Position numbers and translations under genes: made by a program. Shown in pieces: positions 1 through 11,141 of a DNA stretch of 64,000 bases; position 1 is the stretch's first letter; the number at the start of each line of letters is the position of its first letter. This stretch comes from Pseudogymnoascus destructans. Lineage: Eukaryota > Ascomycota > Leotiomycetes > Thelebolales > Thelebolaceae. The stretch covers positions 372,001-436,000 of the forward strand of contig NW_020167520.1 of the NCBI RefSeq assembly GCF_001641265.1, written 5' to 3'. Below the pieces are notes generated by a model. It made no database searches and had not been told where the DNA came from. It saw only the letters and a program-made list of their open reading frames with translations.

Positions 1-2213
1 CCCTCGTATGATCCTCAATCAACTGGGCATTCTGATTCCGCAGCTCCTGCACCTCGGAGTTCAACCTCGACCGCTCCTGCCGCAGATCATCGCAGTTCCG
101 CAGCAACCTGTCTTTGTCGAGACGCAGCTCGTCGAGTTCCGCTTTCTCGAGAGCAGAGAAGCCGGAGGAGGGGGGGGGGGAGGGAGAGTCCATGCGCGCG
201 GCTGGAGCTGGCTTGCCGAGGGGTCGGCCGGCAAGTCCGCGGCCGCCGAGCCCGATGCGAGGGGCGGGTATGACTTCCTCTTCCATCTGCGCAGGCGCCT
301 GACTGAGTGGTCGGCGGGGGGATGCCAAGTTCGGTGCCGGCGCGCCGCCTGGTCCAGCGAGGGTGCGCTTCAGCGGTGCCTTGAGTCCCGGTTTCGTGCC
401 GAGTTTAGAGACCGTGCGTCCAGTCGGCTGGGGCTCTAATGCGGCCTGTGGCTGCTGCGCGTAGATGCTCGGCGGGGCGGGGGCTTTCTTCGCCGCGGCT
501 GGCTTCTTAGCTACGACCTTTCGGGCTACTGCTGGGGCGGCTGCGGCTTTGGGAGGCGCGGCTTGGGGGGGTGGCTTGGGCTTGTCTTTTGCCTTGACCT
601 CAGCGGCGTCGAAGAATTCCTTGATTTTGGTTTTGCGGATCTCGTCGAGACCCTCGAGGTGAGGCCCCATAGCGCGCTCGCCCATGATCTTCATGAGCGT
701 GCCGAGCACCTCGGCACCGCCGGAGCGGAGACCCTCGCTCGACTCGGAGAGGAGCTTCTTGCCGGCTTCGGCGATGGAGGCGACTTCTGGCTTGGCGGGG
801 GCTTCGCGCGTGGTTTTCAGGGAGCGGATGAGGAATTTCATCGTGCCTTCTTTGACTTGGGGGTTCTTGTGTTTCAGGCATTCTAGAATCTCTTCCAGGC
901 AGTCGCCGAGACTTGTGGCCATGAAGACTTGGTCGAGAGCGGCGCCTAGGGCGTCGGCAACGGCGGCCTTCTTCTCCTTGAGCCTCTCTAGTACGGGTCC
1001 CATGATGGTAGAGCGGTATCTACCGAAAGGTTTCCGGAGGCCCTTGGCGAGAACCTCAATACAATTAGCTGCAGTTGTAACGACTGCCACGTTGGCATCC
1101 TTCATGCACTTCGCAAGACCCCTCGTAATCTCCCCGTAATCCCCGTCCTTGATTCTCGGGACGTCCAAAATCTTGAACAGGGCCTCGCACGCCTCCTTCC
1201 GCTCCTTCCATTTAGAAGAAGCTAACTGGTCGCTGAAATCCGGCGACACTTTCGACAGGACGTCTTGTGGTTCCGCCAGGTCGAAAACATCAACTTCCAC
1301 GACCTCCTCTTCTTCTTCCTCCTCTTCTGGTCCTGCGTCTGCGCCTGGCGGTGGAGCCCGCGCCATTGCTGCTTGTTGGGATCGTAGGAAGCGTTCTTGT
1401 TTCGGTGCAGGTTCTGCCTTGAGCTTCTCGAATTGGGCCTCCAGATCGGTCTGTTGTGTGGGCTTCAGCTCTCCCCAGAACATGGGTTTCATAGCATCTC
1501 TCAGCCAGCGGTAGAATTCGAGGGTCAGGTTAGTGGCCTCTGCTCTGACGTTCTTGTCGGCGTGTCCAAAAGCCTTGGGGAGGATTTTCAAGACCGGTTT
1601 CGGGTCGGCCGTCTTGCATCCAAAGTTGTGGAAAATCGCCGTCAGCGCAGCTAATGTCGCAGCTACAACTTTGGGTTGTTTGTTGCCCAATGATGGGAGA
1701 AGCTCCTCAATCACAGGGCCTGCTGTATCAAGTTCGACATAGAGCAATATCGCTTCGAGCGACGACGCTTTCGTTGCTGCCCTTGTCGATGAGAGACCTT
1801 TTTCGGCTAGAGATGAGACGACGTTTCCTCGTGTCCTGACAGTGTTATTAGAAGTCCCATAGTGAAGCTTCGGAACCATCTTACCTTGTACTGCATTCGC
1901 GCCCACCAAATTTGAGAAATGCGCATAGCGCAGCAACACCATCCTGCTGTGCCGCAACATTCGAGTCCGCCGCTGCCCCCTTCCATAAACTCCCCGAGTC
2001 TTGGAGGAACGGCTTGAATGCGGGATCGTGTTCGTCTGGTGTGACTTCGAATTGCTTGACCGCATCTTCATAACCGGCCTTTCGTACTTTCCAGTTCTGC
2101 AGGGGGGTTAGCGCAGGTCTCGCTTTGGCTCCAGCATTGATCGCCCATCATACCTTGTGCTGGAATCTATCGGGTAGGGGGAGGGCACTGAAGTCCTCTT
2201 CGGCTTCCGCCAT
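1..2213 (-). CDS. stu2: XMAP215-family microtubule polymerase (Stu2/Alp14), partial
   Basis: TOG-domain protein that adds tubulin to microtubule plus ends and acts at spindle poles and kinetochores. The start is ATG at 2213-2211 (MAEAEEDFSALPLPDRFQHK, the typical fungal N-terminus). Two introns are seen, 2097-2153 and 1836-1884, both GT-AG. About 700 residues are visible: TOG1 (about 1-240), an acidic Glu run, TOG2 opening with SSKWKERKEACEALFKIL, a Lys/Ala/Pro-rich basic linker, then the start of a coiled coil (ELDELRLDKDRLLRNCDDL). The gene runs off the left edge, so the C-terminus is missing. An 11-base G run (170-180) encodes a Ser/Pro stretch and keeps the frame. Shares a 758-bp divergent upstream region with the gene on its right. 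Family assignment is firm; the product name follows yeast. Confidence 0.93.
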
Positions 2214-2971
2214 GGTGTGCTAAGCTGGAGGTTGAAATCGAGTCCCGATAGGGGTCTAGGACGCGTGTGTTAGTCGGCGCATCCACAAGAGCAACACAGA
2301 CTATAGCAAGAGCTCCCAGGGTATTGCAATATGCAGTTACAGCGCATACGGAGCTATCGCCACAGAGCGTCTGGCTGGGAAGAATTGGCTGCGTACGTTT
2401 GGGCTCCTAAAGTATTTATGGTTGTTCGTCGTGGGCGCACTGAGGGGTTCCTGGGCCAAGCCGGTATCGGGTTAACCGCGTTTGGTATGGTGGGATAGAG
2501 GCGACCTGGGTATGCTGTGCCACTTCCGCAAGCTGTATATGTAACCTCGTCGTTGAAGTTGGCGGCGGTGAGTATCGGGTTGATTGCGATTGTGTTGTTG
2601 ATGTGAATGTTGGGCTCAGTCGCTACGGTGATCGCCAATATTTCGGCAGCCACATGATAAGGATGGAAAGCTCTCAGCCCAACGATAAACAAAACGGCAA
2701 TTAAGTAAATAAAAGTCATAAAAGTCAGAACAGAGCAAAATAGAGAAAATACACCATATTATAACATATCAGACGCCATCCTTCTTAATATTACTTCAAA
2801 CCCCCAGCTAAAGCAAGCTGCACGTGACCTGACGCGCGAACCCATAGTTTTGGGACAAGGCCGAACTTCTGCCTTCCCTCTCATAATTACTTTCGCAGCC
2901 AATTTCAAGGGACCCCAACACAACGTCTCGCTCATGCGCAGCACGTCCAGCTGGGATCCGAATCACACAGC
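2214..2971. other. Divergent intergenic region
   Basis: Shared upstream region of stu2 (-) and the G-patch gene (+), 758 bp. The right part (2690-2800) is AT-rich. It contains one weak open frame on the minus strand, listed separately. No clear regulatory motif was recognised. Confidence 0.6.
2354..2719 (-). CDS. Possible small secreted or membrane protein, hypothetical
   Basis: Open frame of 121 codons starting with a hydrophobic N-terminus (MTFIYLIAVLFIVGLRAF) that resembles a signal peptide or anchor. The remainder is Asn/Pro/Thr-rich with one cysteine and no recognised domain. It lies entirely between two divergent conserved genes, so it may be a chance frame. No transcription evidence is available from sequence alone. 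Confidence 0.2.
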   Translation of the reverse strand: MTFIYLIAVLFIVGLRAFHPYHVAAEILAITVATEPNIHINNTIAINPILTAANFNDEVTYTACGSGTAYPGRLYPTIPNAVNPIPAWPRNPSVRPRRTTINTLGAQTYAANSSQPDALWR

Positions 2972-5725
2972 ATGAATACCTTCGGTGGCGGATCGTCCTC
3001 GGAATCCGAATCGGAGTATGACTTCCTACACCCATCCGCCGACCCAAATGCCGACGAGTTCGCCGACTACAATCCACGGAAGCGGAGGCGGACAGGGCGT
3101 GATGCGAAGGAGAGCGCGGCGCTGGGTGTATTTGGCAGCGAGAGCGAAGATGAGGGGCCTGGGAGACGGTGGAAGAGCAAGACGCTGAGGGGGAAGGGGA
3201 TGGCATTTGTGTCCTCGGGCGACAACCTAATTAAGGGCGAGGAGGACAACGAGGAAGAGGAACATACGACAGCGAGAGCTGGGGGGCAATACCTTGAAGA
3301 CGCCGAAGATGTGGATATTGACGACGCTGCCGACGACACTGAGGAAGTACCTCGAGCTGGCCTCGGAGCCCAAAGCGCTCCCAGTCTTGGACAACGGAAA
3401 CAGGGCCTTGGTGGCGGACTGGGATGGCAAAGCCCTGCGGCGCGAAGCATGAGGCTGGGCAATGGAGGTTCTACGTCACCTTTAGGCCATGGTTTCATGC
3501 CATCCTCTGCAGCAATACCTGTCCTCAAGGACTTCAGTGACGAGAAGTCAGTCAAACGAGTTGCTATGCCCAGCGCATTCTCGACACCGACAGCTGCGAA
3601 GGGTGGGCGGCCTGGTGCACAGAAGGCAGCACCAATAAATGCGGGGTCGTTCGCTGCAAGGATGATGGCAAGGATGGGATACAAAGAGGGGGAAGGCCTG
3701 GGGAAGGAAGGACAAGGGCGCAGCGGGGTCATCGAGGTTCAATTACGGCCTCAGGGCGCTGGATTGGGAGCTGTGAAGGAGAAGTCCAAACAAGAGAAGG
3801 AGGAAGAGAAGCGACAAGCTGCTAAGAGAGGCGAGGTGTTGGAGGATTCAGAGGAGGAGGAGAGGAAGAGGCGTCGCAGAAAGGCGAAGACGAGCGGGAC
3901 GGATAGTGGTATGAGCACGCCAAAGCGACGACCGAAACCGAAATTCCAAAGCCTACCGGAACTTCAAAAAGCTGCCCCAGGGTTGAAAATCCCAGATGCC
4001 TTTACTCCTATCCTGGACATGACTGGTTCTGGTCAGAAATTCCTGACGGCCAGTTCTGGTCTTGCAACGCCTACTTCCGGTGTTGTCGAGTCTACCGAAG
4101 TAGTGGAGGCTAGAAAGCTGGCACGAAGAGCACAGAATGACCTATCGTCCTTCGTCGAGGAATGGAAGAACCTGGAGGAACGAAAGGCTTGGGTTGAAAT
4201 GGAAATACTACAGCAACAGCAAGCTGTGGACGAACAAAATGGCTCTTCGGAGCAATTAAGGAAGGCTGCGGGGATTGTCGAGGGGTTATCGGTCGCAGTG
4301 CGAGATGGGCAGTGGGACCCAGTCATAGATGCCTTGGCGGTAGTGGAAAAACTCGATGTAGCTGGTAACGATGAGCTGGCAAGCATCGCCGTTGCGGCTG
4401 TCCACCCCTTCTTCCGCCAGGCCGTCGAAGGCTGGCAGCCGCTGGAAGACCCAAAACTCAGTGGCGTCGCATCTGATGGATTCGTCTCTGCCATCTCCGG
4501 AATCAGGAAACTCCTTGGGATGATCCCCGAGCCCAACGGAAGCTCCGCTCATACTACCAAACCTCACAGCAACCGCGTCCATAAAACAACACCTTACGAA
4601 TCCCTTATTTACACCGTCTGGTTTCCCAAAGTTCGCTCCGCCATAACCAACACCTGGGACGTGAAAAACCCCACTCCGCTTCTCACGCTTCTGGACCTAT
4701 GGACTCCGCTCCTCCCGCCCTTTATTAAATCTCAGATCTTTGAGCATCTCATTTTCCGCAAACTCGACGAGGCCATCGCCGATTGGAACCCCAAAAAGCG
4801 CTCCAGAACGAACAGCCTGCCGCACATGTGGCTCTTCCCCTGGCTACAACACCTGCCCGCTCACCATTTGGATCCTCGCTCTTCATCAGGACTTGTTGCT
4901 GATGTCAAGCGAAAATTCAGAGTGCTTATCGACAGCTGGGATTTCCGGCGTGGTGTCATCCCCGGACTTACACAGTGGAATGACCTTCTCCGACCGTCGT
5001 CGTCCAGTAAAGATGATTATTGGACACCCCTCCTCATCAACCACGTCCTCCCCAACCTCGCCAAGTACCTCCGCAACAATTTCCAAGTAACCCCCCAAGA
5101 CCAAGAACCCTACATGAAGACCCTAACCAACGTCCTCGAATGGCAAGACATCCTGGGCAACAGAATCACAGGCCAACTCCTCGTCGACGAGCTCTTCCCA
5201 AAGTGGCACGACGTCCTCCACCAATGGCTCACTCTCAACGACGTCAACTACCTCGAAATCAGGGACTGGTTCGACTTCTGGCGCACCATCATCCCCGCCT
5301 CCCTCTCCTCGGTCCCCTCCGTCCAGCAAGAATGGCAAAAAGGCAACGCCCTCATCAACGCCGCCCTCGACCTCGGCGCGCGCGCTAAAACCGATCTCCC
5401 CGCGCCCACACGCCCAAGTCGCGCCAGTCCCACAGCGCAGCCAGCGCCGGAACCGGCGCCGAAGATCGAGAAGCCGGAGCTGGAGGAGGTCACGTTTAGG
5501 CATCAGTTGGAGGATTGGTGTATGGCGAGGGACCTGCAGTTTATCCCGGAGAAGAGCACGTTGGAGGCGAATGGGCCAGTGTATCGCGTTACGGCGGCGG
5601 CGATTGGGAAGGGGGGTGTGTTGATTTATTTGAGGGGGGATTCGATATATGCGCAGATCAAGAGGGGCACGTGGACGCCGCTTGGGAAGGAGACGGATGC
5701 GTTGTTTGAGTTGGCGCATCGGTAG
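2972..5725 (+). CDS. G-patch splicing factor, TFIP11/Ntr1 (Spp382) family
   Basis: A 917-residue single-exon protein. The N-terminus (MNTFGGGSSSESESEYDFL) followed by acidic and Arg/Lys blocks fits the TIP-N region. A G-patch lies at about residues 225-270 (FAARMMARMGYKEGEGLGKE). A coiled stretch near 390-420 precedes the large helical GCFC domain (about 420-760), and a conserved C-terminal block starts near 835. In yeast, Ntr1 uses the G-patch to activate the helicase Prp43 and drives disassembly of the intron-lariat spliceosome; TFIP11 is the human homologue. The nuclear role is inferred from the family. The start is the first ATG of the frame. Length is close to that of other fungal members and no defect was seen. 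Confidence 0.93.
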   Translation: MNTFGGGSSSESESEYDFLHPSADPNADEFADYNPRKRRRTGRDAKESAALGVFGSESEDEGPGRRWKSKTLRGKGMAFVSSGDNLIKGEEDNEEEEHTTARAGGQYLEDAEDVDIDDAADDTEEVPRAGLGAQSAPSLGQRKQGLGGGLGWQSPAARSMRLGNGGSTSPLGHGFMPSSAAIPVLKDFSDEKSVKRVAMPSAFSTPTAAKGGRPGAQKAAPINAGSFAARMMARMGYKEGEGLGKEGQGRSGVIEVQLRPQGAGLGAVKEKSKQEKEEEKRQAAKRGEVLEDSEEEERKRRRRKAKTSGTDSGMSTPKRRPKPKFQSLPELQKAAPGLKIPDAFTPILDMTGSGQKFLTASSGLATPTSGVVESTEVVEARKLARRAQNDLSSFVEEWKNLEERKAWVEMEILQQQQAVDEQNGSSEQLRKAAGIVEGLSVAVRDGQWDPVIDALAVVEKLDVAGNDELASIAVAAVHPFFRQAVEGWQPLEDPKLSGVASDGFVSAISGIRKLLGMIPEPNGSSAHTTKPHSNRVHKTTPYESLIYTVWFPKVRSAITNTWDVKNPTPLLTLLDLWTPLLPPFIKSQIFEHLIFRKLDEAIADWNPKKRSRTNSLPHMWLFPWLQHLPAHHLDPRSSSGLVADVKRKFRVLIDSWDFRRGVIPGLTQWNDLLRPSSSSKDDYWTPLLINHVLPNLAKYLRNNFQVTPQDQEPYMKTLTNVLEWQDILGNRITGQLLVDELFPKWHDVLHQWLTLNDVNYLEIRDWFDFWRTIIPASLSSVPSVQQEWQKGNALINAALDLGARAKTDLPAPTRPSRASPTAQPAPEPAPKIEKPELEEVTFRHQLEDWCMARDLQFIPEKSTLEANGPVYRVTAAAIGKGGVLIYLRGDSIYAQIKRGTWTPLGKETDALFELAHR

Positions 5726-6521
5726 AGCAGAGGCGGGCGGGTTGCAAGCTCATGTATTTCTCAGCGAGTGGTAAGACTAGGAAATTGGAAGTCTAATCAC
5801 TATAATACGGAATAAAGTATACGGCACTCAATTTGTGTGATATGCATGGTTATCTATTCCTTAAAACGAGTGATTGGGTGTATCATATGCTCCTTCCCCG
5901 TCTATCGGCAAAGTTCAATGCACGCTATCTCACTCCTCCTCTTCCGCCCTCAAGTCCCCAAGGTGAAATGCCTCAAAAACGCAAGGAATCTCATATAAAG
6001 TAGAAAATAGCCCATCTACGCCCCATCCCCCCCAAAAATACTGGCGCATCTCTTGATGCCCAGCACACACACAAAATATATAGGGGGCCATTACCCCGAC
6101 AAAACGAATTCCAAAAATTTCCCAAAAATGACTCCGATATCAAGGGAGGGTGAATAGAGCGTTTCCCCCCTCTCCCTGACTGATCCCTCAGTTCCCATAT
6201 CATCTCAACGTCGCGTTCATAATGTCGATCCTCTCCGTTTCATAAATGCAAACCTTAAATATGCGTCAAAAACATAGTTCGTTGTCCGCCCCCCTCGCTC
6301 TCTCGTTCGTTATGGGATATCATCGATACCTGCCCAGTCCTCTAGCTGGGATCGCATACTCTCTCCAATACTACTCCACTCCGACTCTTGCTTGTTGTGA
6401 AGCTAAAAGCCCATAATGCCAGTGATGGCCCTTTCTAGCTGTCCAGGAAAAAAATCCCTAGCACCACCCGTCCCCCAGCGCTCCCGGCGCTTCGCTCCAC
6501 CTATTGTTGTTGTTGAAGTGC
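5726..6521. other. Convergent intergenic region
   Basis: 796 bp between the stop codons of the G-patch gene (+) and cdc24 (-). It should hold both 3' UTRs. AT-rich near 5790-5870. No ORF, repeat or RNA gene recognised. Confidence 0.6.
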
Positions 6522-9500
6522 TCACTCGATGCTGGCGCAGAAGAGCTCGATCTCTCCCAGCATGCCGTTCTTGAGGCCTTCAATCTGCTGCTCTCGCCAT
6601 TCCTGGAATGCGATGTGTATGTCATCATCTGATTCGATGGTTACGTAATCTCCGTCCTCGTCTTGGTATCTCAATCTCATCGTGCCCCTCGCAATCGCAT
6701 TGTTACTGAAGCGGCCGACCTTGGCGTCGATGCGGTCAATGAGGCTTCGGTATGTAATGTTGAACGCCACTACCAGCGTGACGTAGTTGCCGTCACAGTT
6801 GACCTTCACCTTGAGTTGAGTCGGGAGCGGCATGTTCATTTCAGGTAGCGCATTGCTTAGAGGGGGCGACATGGTCTGGGTACGGTCCTCGCCGCCCTTC
6901 ACTGTCGCAAGAACGGGGGTTGTGTTGCTACGCAGGTACGCAGGTGGTACTGCTGGATAGCTTGCTTGCGGTGGCTGGGACCCGTCACGTTGGGTGCCCG
7001 GGCTCTGCGTCGCGGAGCGAACGGGGATGCCATTGATCGGGGAACCGTTGCTCGAGCGCGGAATGCTGTTGTCATAAGCCGGGTGGAGATGGGGCGGGAT
7101 ACCAGGCACAGCTGGTACGGGCTGGCTGTCGTTGCGGCGACGAGCTGCGTTTACCTGCGCATTGATGTCAGGAGTACTGTATGATCGACTGCGGTTCTGG
7201 GCGTTAACCATCTGCGCTTGTTGGGATGACATGACAGGGAGGGAAGGACGCTGGGGGTTGTTGCGGTAGTTAATAGACTGCTGCGACTCGCGAGACGGTG
7301 TACGGCCGATGGCTGGGGCGGTGTAGCGATTGTGGTCCTCCCAGTTTCCTGTCTGGGACCCTTGTCGTGGGAAGGGGAACATGGAGTTCTGGCTCGTTCT
7401 CGATGATGCGGGAGATTCGGCGACAGGCGAGAAGTAGGAATCACCACCTCTCGTCCCAGGAGGGGTTTGTAGAGGCATTTGCGTCTGTAAGCTTAACGGA
7501 GGCTGGGGTCCCATGGGAAACCGGGGAGGGGCTTGTCTAACCGCTCCTGCGATGGATTGAATGCTTTCGCCAGTCGTTGACCTCGATCGCAAGCTAGTGC
7601 TTGAAGTATTTCTATCCATCGCAAAGGTATTTTGTTCAGGGGGCACAGCTTGTTCGGCAAACACCCCGCTGTTGGCTAATTGCGGATACTCGTCGTCATC
7701 GTCGTCCTCAGGTTGAGCATAAGGATTATCGATGGGCCCTTTCTGCACTTGCATCCATGCAAATTCGGGTGTTCCAACTTCAGCCCCCCCTTGTTCGCGG
7801 TCAAGGCAATCTTTACGCTGCTTATCAACCGCTGCCGACCACTTTTTCATGACCTCCTCGTGGGAGAATCGAATCATAAAGTTCTCAATTCCAGGGTCTC
7901 CTTTCCACCAAATCTGCACGGTGTACGACCCTGAATCACGTCAGGATAAATCTTTGGGGGCGGGAGTGGGAAACAAACCAGGTTTAACCATTGACACAAC
8001 GTCTGTGACGTTGGTCATAAATATGCGGCCTTTCAGCTGAAGCTTTATAGTTTTACCGGATTTATCCTTCTTATCTTTCGCGGCCTTTTTATCCTTTTGG
8101 CCTCCTCCCATAAGCTTGTCTTTGACCTCTTTACAGCAAAGCAATATGCGTTCGAAAAGGTATATCGTATACTGTGTGGTTCAAAGGCAGACGAGCCCCT
8201 CGTGTCAGCTACGGTTCTTGCTGTTCAAACCAAATTATAGGCTTGGAGGCTTATGTCTGGAGCGGAGACTTCACGGTTGTATGTCCACTGGAACAGTTAT
8301 TGGCAGAGCCATTAATTTACACCAACCAGAGTACGAATAGGGGAAGTAGGCCACTGTTCACTTGACAGGCTAGAGGATACGTTTGCGAAGGAAATGTGAG
8401 TGTTTACCTCTTTCTCCAAATCACTTTTACCAGTGATCACAGTGAAGACACCGTGGAGGAGTAGGTCGCCAAACTGATTAATATCGTGGTTCTTCCAATC
8501 ATCAACGCGTGTGCAAAGATCTACCAAAGCCTCGTTTCTCAGCTCCCTGTCGACTGCAGCATTCGCTTGGTGCAGAACACGATTAGAAGCTTCCATCCCT
8601 GCTGTAAGTTCTGCTTTCGTTTGGTCATCCGCATTTGTTTTATCGCGCAAATCCTAACAGGTATTAGCCAATGCACGAAGCCAAATCCCAATTCATTTCG
8701 GAGGCTCACCTTCAATAACAACGGATATTTGACCAATCTCTGCATAGGTTTTAGCAGGAAGCCGTCCAGTGTGTTGAAATCAACAACAACCGGGTGGTCT
8801 GCCAACGAGATCTTGTCGAACTCTCGTTTGGCAATATCGGCTGCTCTTCGCTGGTTGGCTATAAATGGTTGATAAATCCCAAAGGATTCTTCGTGAAATA
8901 CAAAAGGCGCGCCCCACTCCTGCCTTGCGTCCGGCTGCGAATTCGTCGTTTCGATCCGGATCAAAAACCTTCGCTGGAAGTCGAGAATCGCATTGATGTT
9001 TAAAAATATAGCATGCACAACATCACCGGGGATAACGCCTTTCTGCTCGATTTGCTTCTTGAGCTCGTGCAAATTCTCCAGGTCCTGCACATATTTGCGC
9101 TCGGTATCGACAAGTTCTCGAACAACATGGTCCCTGTAGCTCATCTTTCCCCCCACAGCAGCGTTGGGAGTCTCGGCCTCTGCCTCCGCAGTAAGTAGCA
9201 GACCCCGCTGCCCTGCGACGTCAAGCACCACATTCAGGACCTGAGTGACCTTAACAAAACCAGTTGTATCGTCGCCGAGCAAATCGTTGAGCACAAAAAC
9301 CTCCTCGGGGGGTAGCTTCAAATCTTTCAGGCATGCCAGCACGAACTTTGATGCTGCGCTCTTCGGTTTTTTCGCATCCGAGACCTTATCATCGACTTGT
9401 AGGGGTTCGGGTGGTTGAAGTGCGTTATATATCGTCATTAGGGGGTATCCCTTTCGGAGGCATCGCCACAACGAGGTAACGGGGTCGTCGTCGTATATCT

Positions 9501-9870
9501 CGTCGTCGTCCAACTCTTGCAAGTGCTGCTCGAACCCAGGGACCAGGAGGAGGCGCTGTCGCAGACTGACGCATATCTGGTATAGGGATCGGGAAGCATC
9601 TGCCCGCTGGTTAATGATATTGTTGGTCGCCACGACATTGCTCCCGTTCTGCGATATGGTCGTAGTGGTCGATAGAGTGTTTAGGGATGCTGAGGATGCT
9701 GAGGTGAGTGTAGAGGAGGACATTTTGGAGGATCGAGGCCCATGTCCAATCATTTTACTTGGAAAAGGGTCTCTCGAAGTTCTGGTCGATGTCGATGGAG
9801 TTGGCGCGGTGTGAATGCGTGTTAGGCCCGGTCCGTGCGCCATGGCCATTGTGATTGTGCCCGACGACAT
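6522..9870 (-). CDS. cdc24: Cdc24, Rho-family guanine nucleotide exchange factor
   Basis: Activates Cdc42 for polarised growth. Exons (minus): 9870-8710, 8653-8408, 8171-7979, 7930-6522, sum 3009 nt, 1002 residues. Introns 8654-8709 and 7931-7978 are short; 8172-8407 is 236 bp, long for this window, but the junction restores the conserved YTIYLFERILLCCKEV of the PH domain. Domain order: Ser/Thr-rich N-terminus, calponin-like CDC24 domain (about 90-210), DH/RhoGEF (about 245-425, VRELVDTERKYVQDLENLHE), PH (about 450-600, LKGRIFMTNVTDVVSM), a long Ser/Pro/Gln-rich linker, and a C-terminal PB1 domain (LKVKVNCDGNYVTLVVAF) for the scaffold Bem1. The ATG at 9870 is used because the frame is closed or lacks ATG further upstream. 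Confidence 0.95.
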
Positions 9871-10075
9871 CAAAGAAGATATATAGGTTGAAGAGGGACA
9901 AGAAATACGCAGCTAGAACGTCGCAAAATGGTTACGTAGAGGCAGAAGAGGTTATGCAAAGGGTCAGGGAGAGTCAAGACCCTTTGACGCTGACGACCTG
10001 GCCCTTCTTAAGGAGGGGGGTTTGTATGATTCGTACTGTGACTGTGGGACCCACTAAGAACGGGCGCTTGCCGAG

Positions 10076-10377
10076 CCTGTAGAGCCTGATCCTGTAGAGC
10101 CTGTAGAGCCTGGTCCTGATTAGGCTGTAGAGGCTGTAGAGGCTGTAGAGCCTGTAGAGCCTGTAGAGCCTGTAGAGCCTGTAGAGCCTGTAGAGGCTGT
10201 AGAGCCTGATCCTGATAGAGCCTGTAGAGCCTGTAGAGCCTGTAGAGCCTGTAGAGCCTGTAGAGCCTGTAGAGCCTGTAGAGCCTGTAGAGCCTGTAGA
10301 GCCTGTAGAGCCTGTAGAGCCTGTAGAGCCTGTAGAGCCTGATCCTGATATAGGCTGTAGAGCCTGTAGAACCTGTA
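10076..10377. repeat. 9-bp minisatellite TGTAGAGCC
   Basis: About 30 tandem copies of TGTAGAGCC, with variant units (TGTAGAGGC, TGATCCTGA, TGATTAGGC) at the left end and near 10205 and 10340. Because the unit is a multiple of three, the minus strand is open through the array in more than one frame, reading as (GST)n, (LYR)n or (LQA)n. These frames lack any other coding sign, so the array is treated as non-coding. Confidence 0.95.
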
Positions 10378-10590
10378 GGCGCCGTAGATACAAATGCTTG
10401 AACAGTCCGACTAAAAGGGTATAGCTTCCATATCACGGGGTTGATGTCTACCAGTACAGTATAGCCGAGTATGGTCTTCATGTCTATGGTGGCTTGTACG
10501 ACAGAGAGCTTCAAAGTATCCCCCTTCTCCCCCTCAATCCCCGTGCCATGCAAGTATAGTGTTTACAAGAACCCCCTTATTACGGGGTAA

Positions 10591-10626
10591 TGAGGGTGAT
10601 GAGGGTGATGAGGGTGATGAGGGTGA
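10591..10626. repeat. 9-bp tandem repeat TGAGGGTGA, four copies
   Basis: Four perfect copies of TGAGGGTGA, followed at once by a degenerate copy. Same period but a different sequence from the larger array 200 bp to the left. Confidence 0.9.
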
Positions 10627-11141
10627 TGGGAAACAGTAATATGTGATATGTGATAGGTGATCGGGGTGTTACGGTGGGTTGTACGACTCAGACGTGCAGA
10701 CAGCCCCCTCGCCCCCTTTGTCACGGGATTTACGGTTGTCCATCCACTACAGAGATGCACTTCCCCATGCTGTGTGCTGTGCCAAACGCTCTCAGATAAG
10801 TGACAGGAAGTACTATGGACTTCAACTGCCACCAACATTCTCCCACACTATCAAGTAGACAGTACTTACCACCAACCAATAGGCTCCGTTCCAGCCGCAT
10901 AACATCAACCCAGCTTACTCTACTCTACCCTGCCAAAAGTAACATGGCAGTGCTCCATCCTCACCACCGAAGAGAAGACAACAGATGAGGCATACACGCT
11001 CGAGTATATTTACTGTCGGCCGCGTCCATGAAAGGCTGAGCTGGGCCATCGCCATCGCCATCACCATCGTTGCTACTCCAACACGGATGACACGACAGAC
11101 AGCCAACCAATGCCCAACTCAGGGGCCCTATAACCCCAATA

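Larger units (their letters stand above)
9871..11141. other. Repeat-rich divergent intergenic region
   Basis: 1.27 kb between cdc24 (-) and the F-box/WD40 gene (+). It holds a 300-bp 9-mer minisatellite and a short four-copy 9-mer, listed separately. The remainder, 10380-10590 and 10640-11141, has no convincing gene. Confidence 0.6.

Noticed and set aside
8..1839. Several + strand open frames over the first 1.8 kb
   Set aside because: They are shadows of the stu2 gene on the minus strand, which shows conserved TOG domains and correct splice sites.
8172..8407. A possible extra exon inside the 236-bp cdc24 intron
   Set aside because: Direct joining of its flanks restores the PH-domain sequence with no gap, and the total exon length is a multiple of three.
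9974..10553. Minus-strand frames of 139 and 181 codons rich in GST or LYR/LQA
   Set aside because: They are translations of a 9-bp minisatellite and have no flanking conserved sequence.
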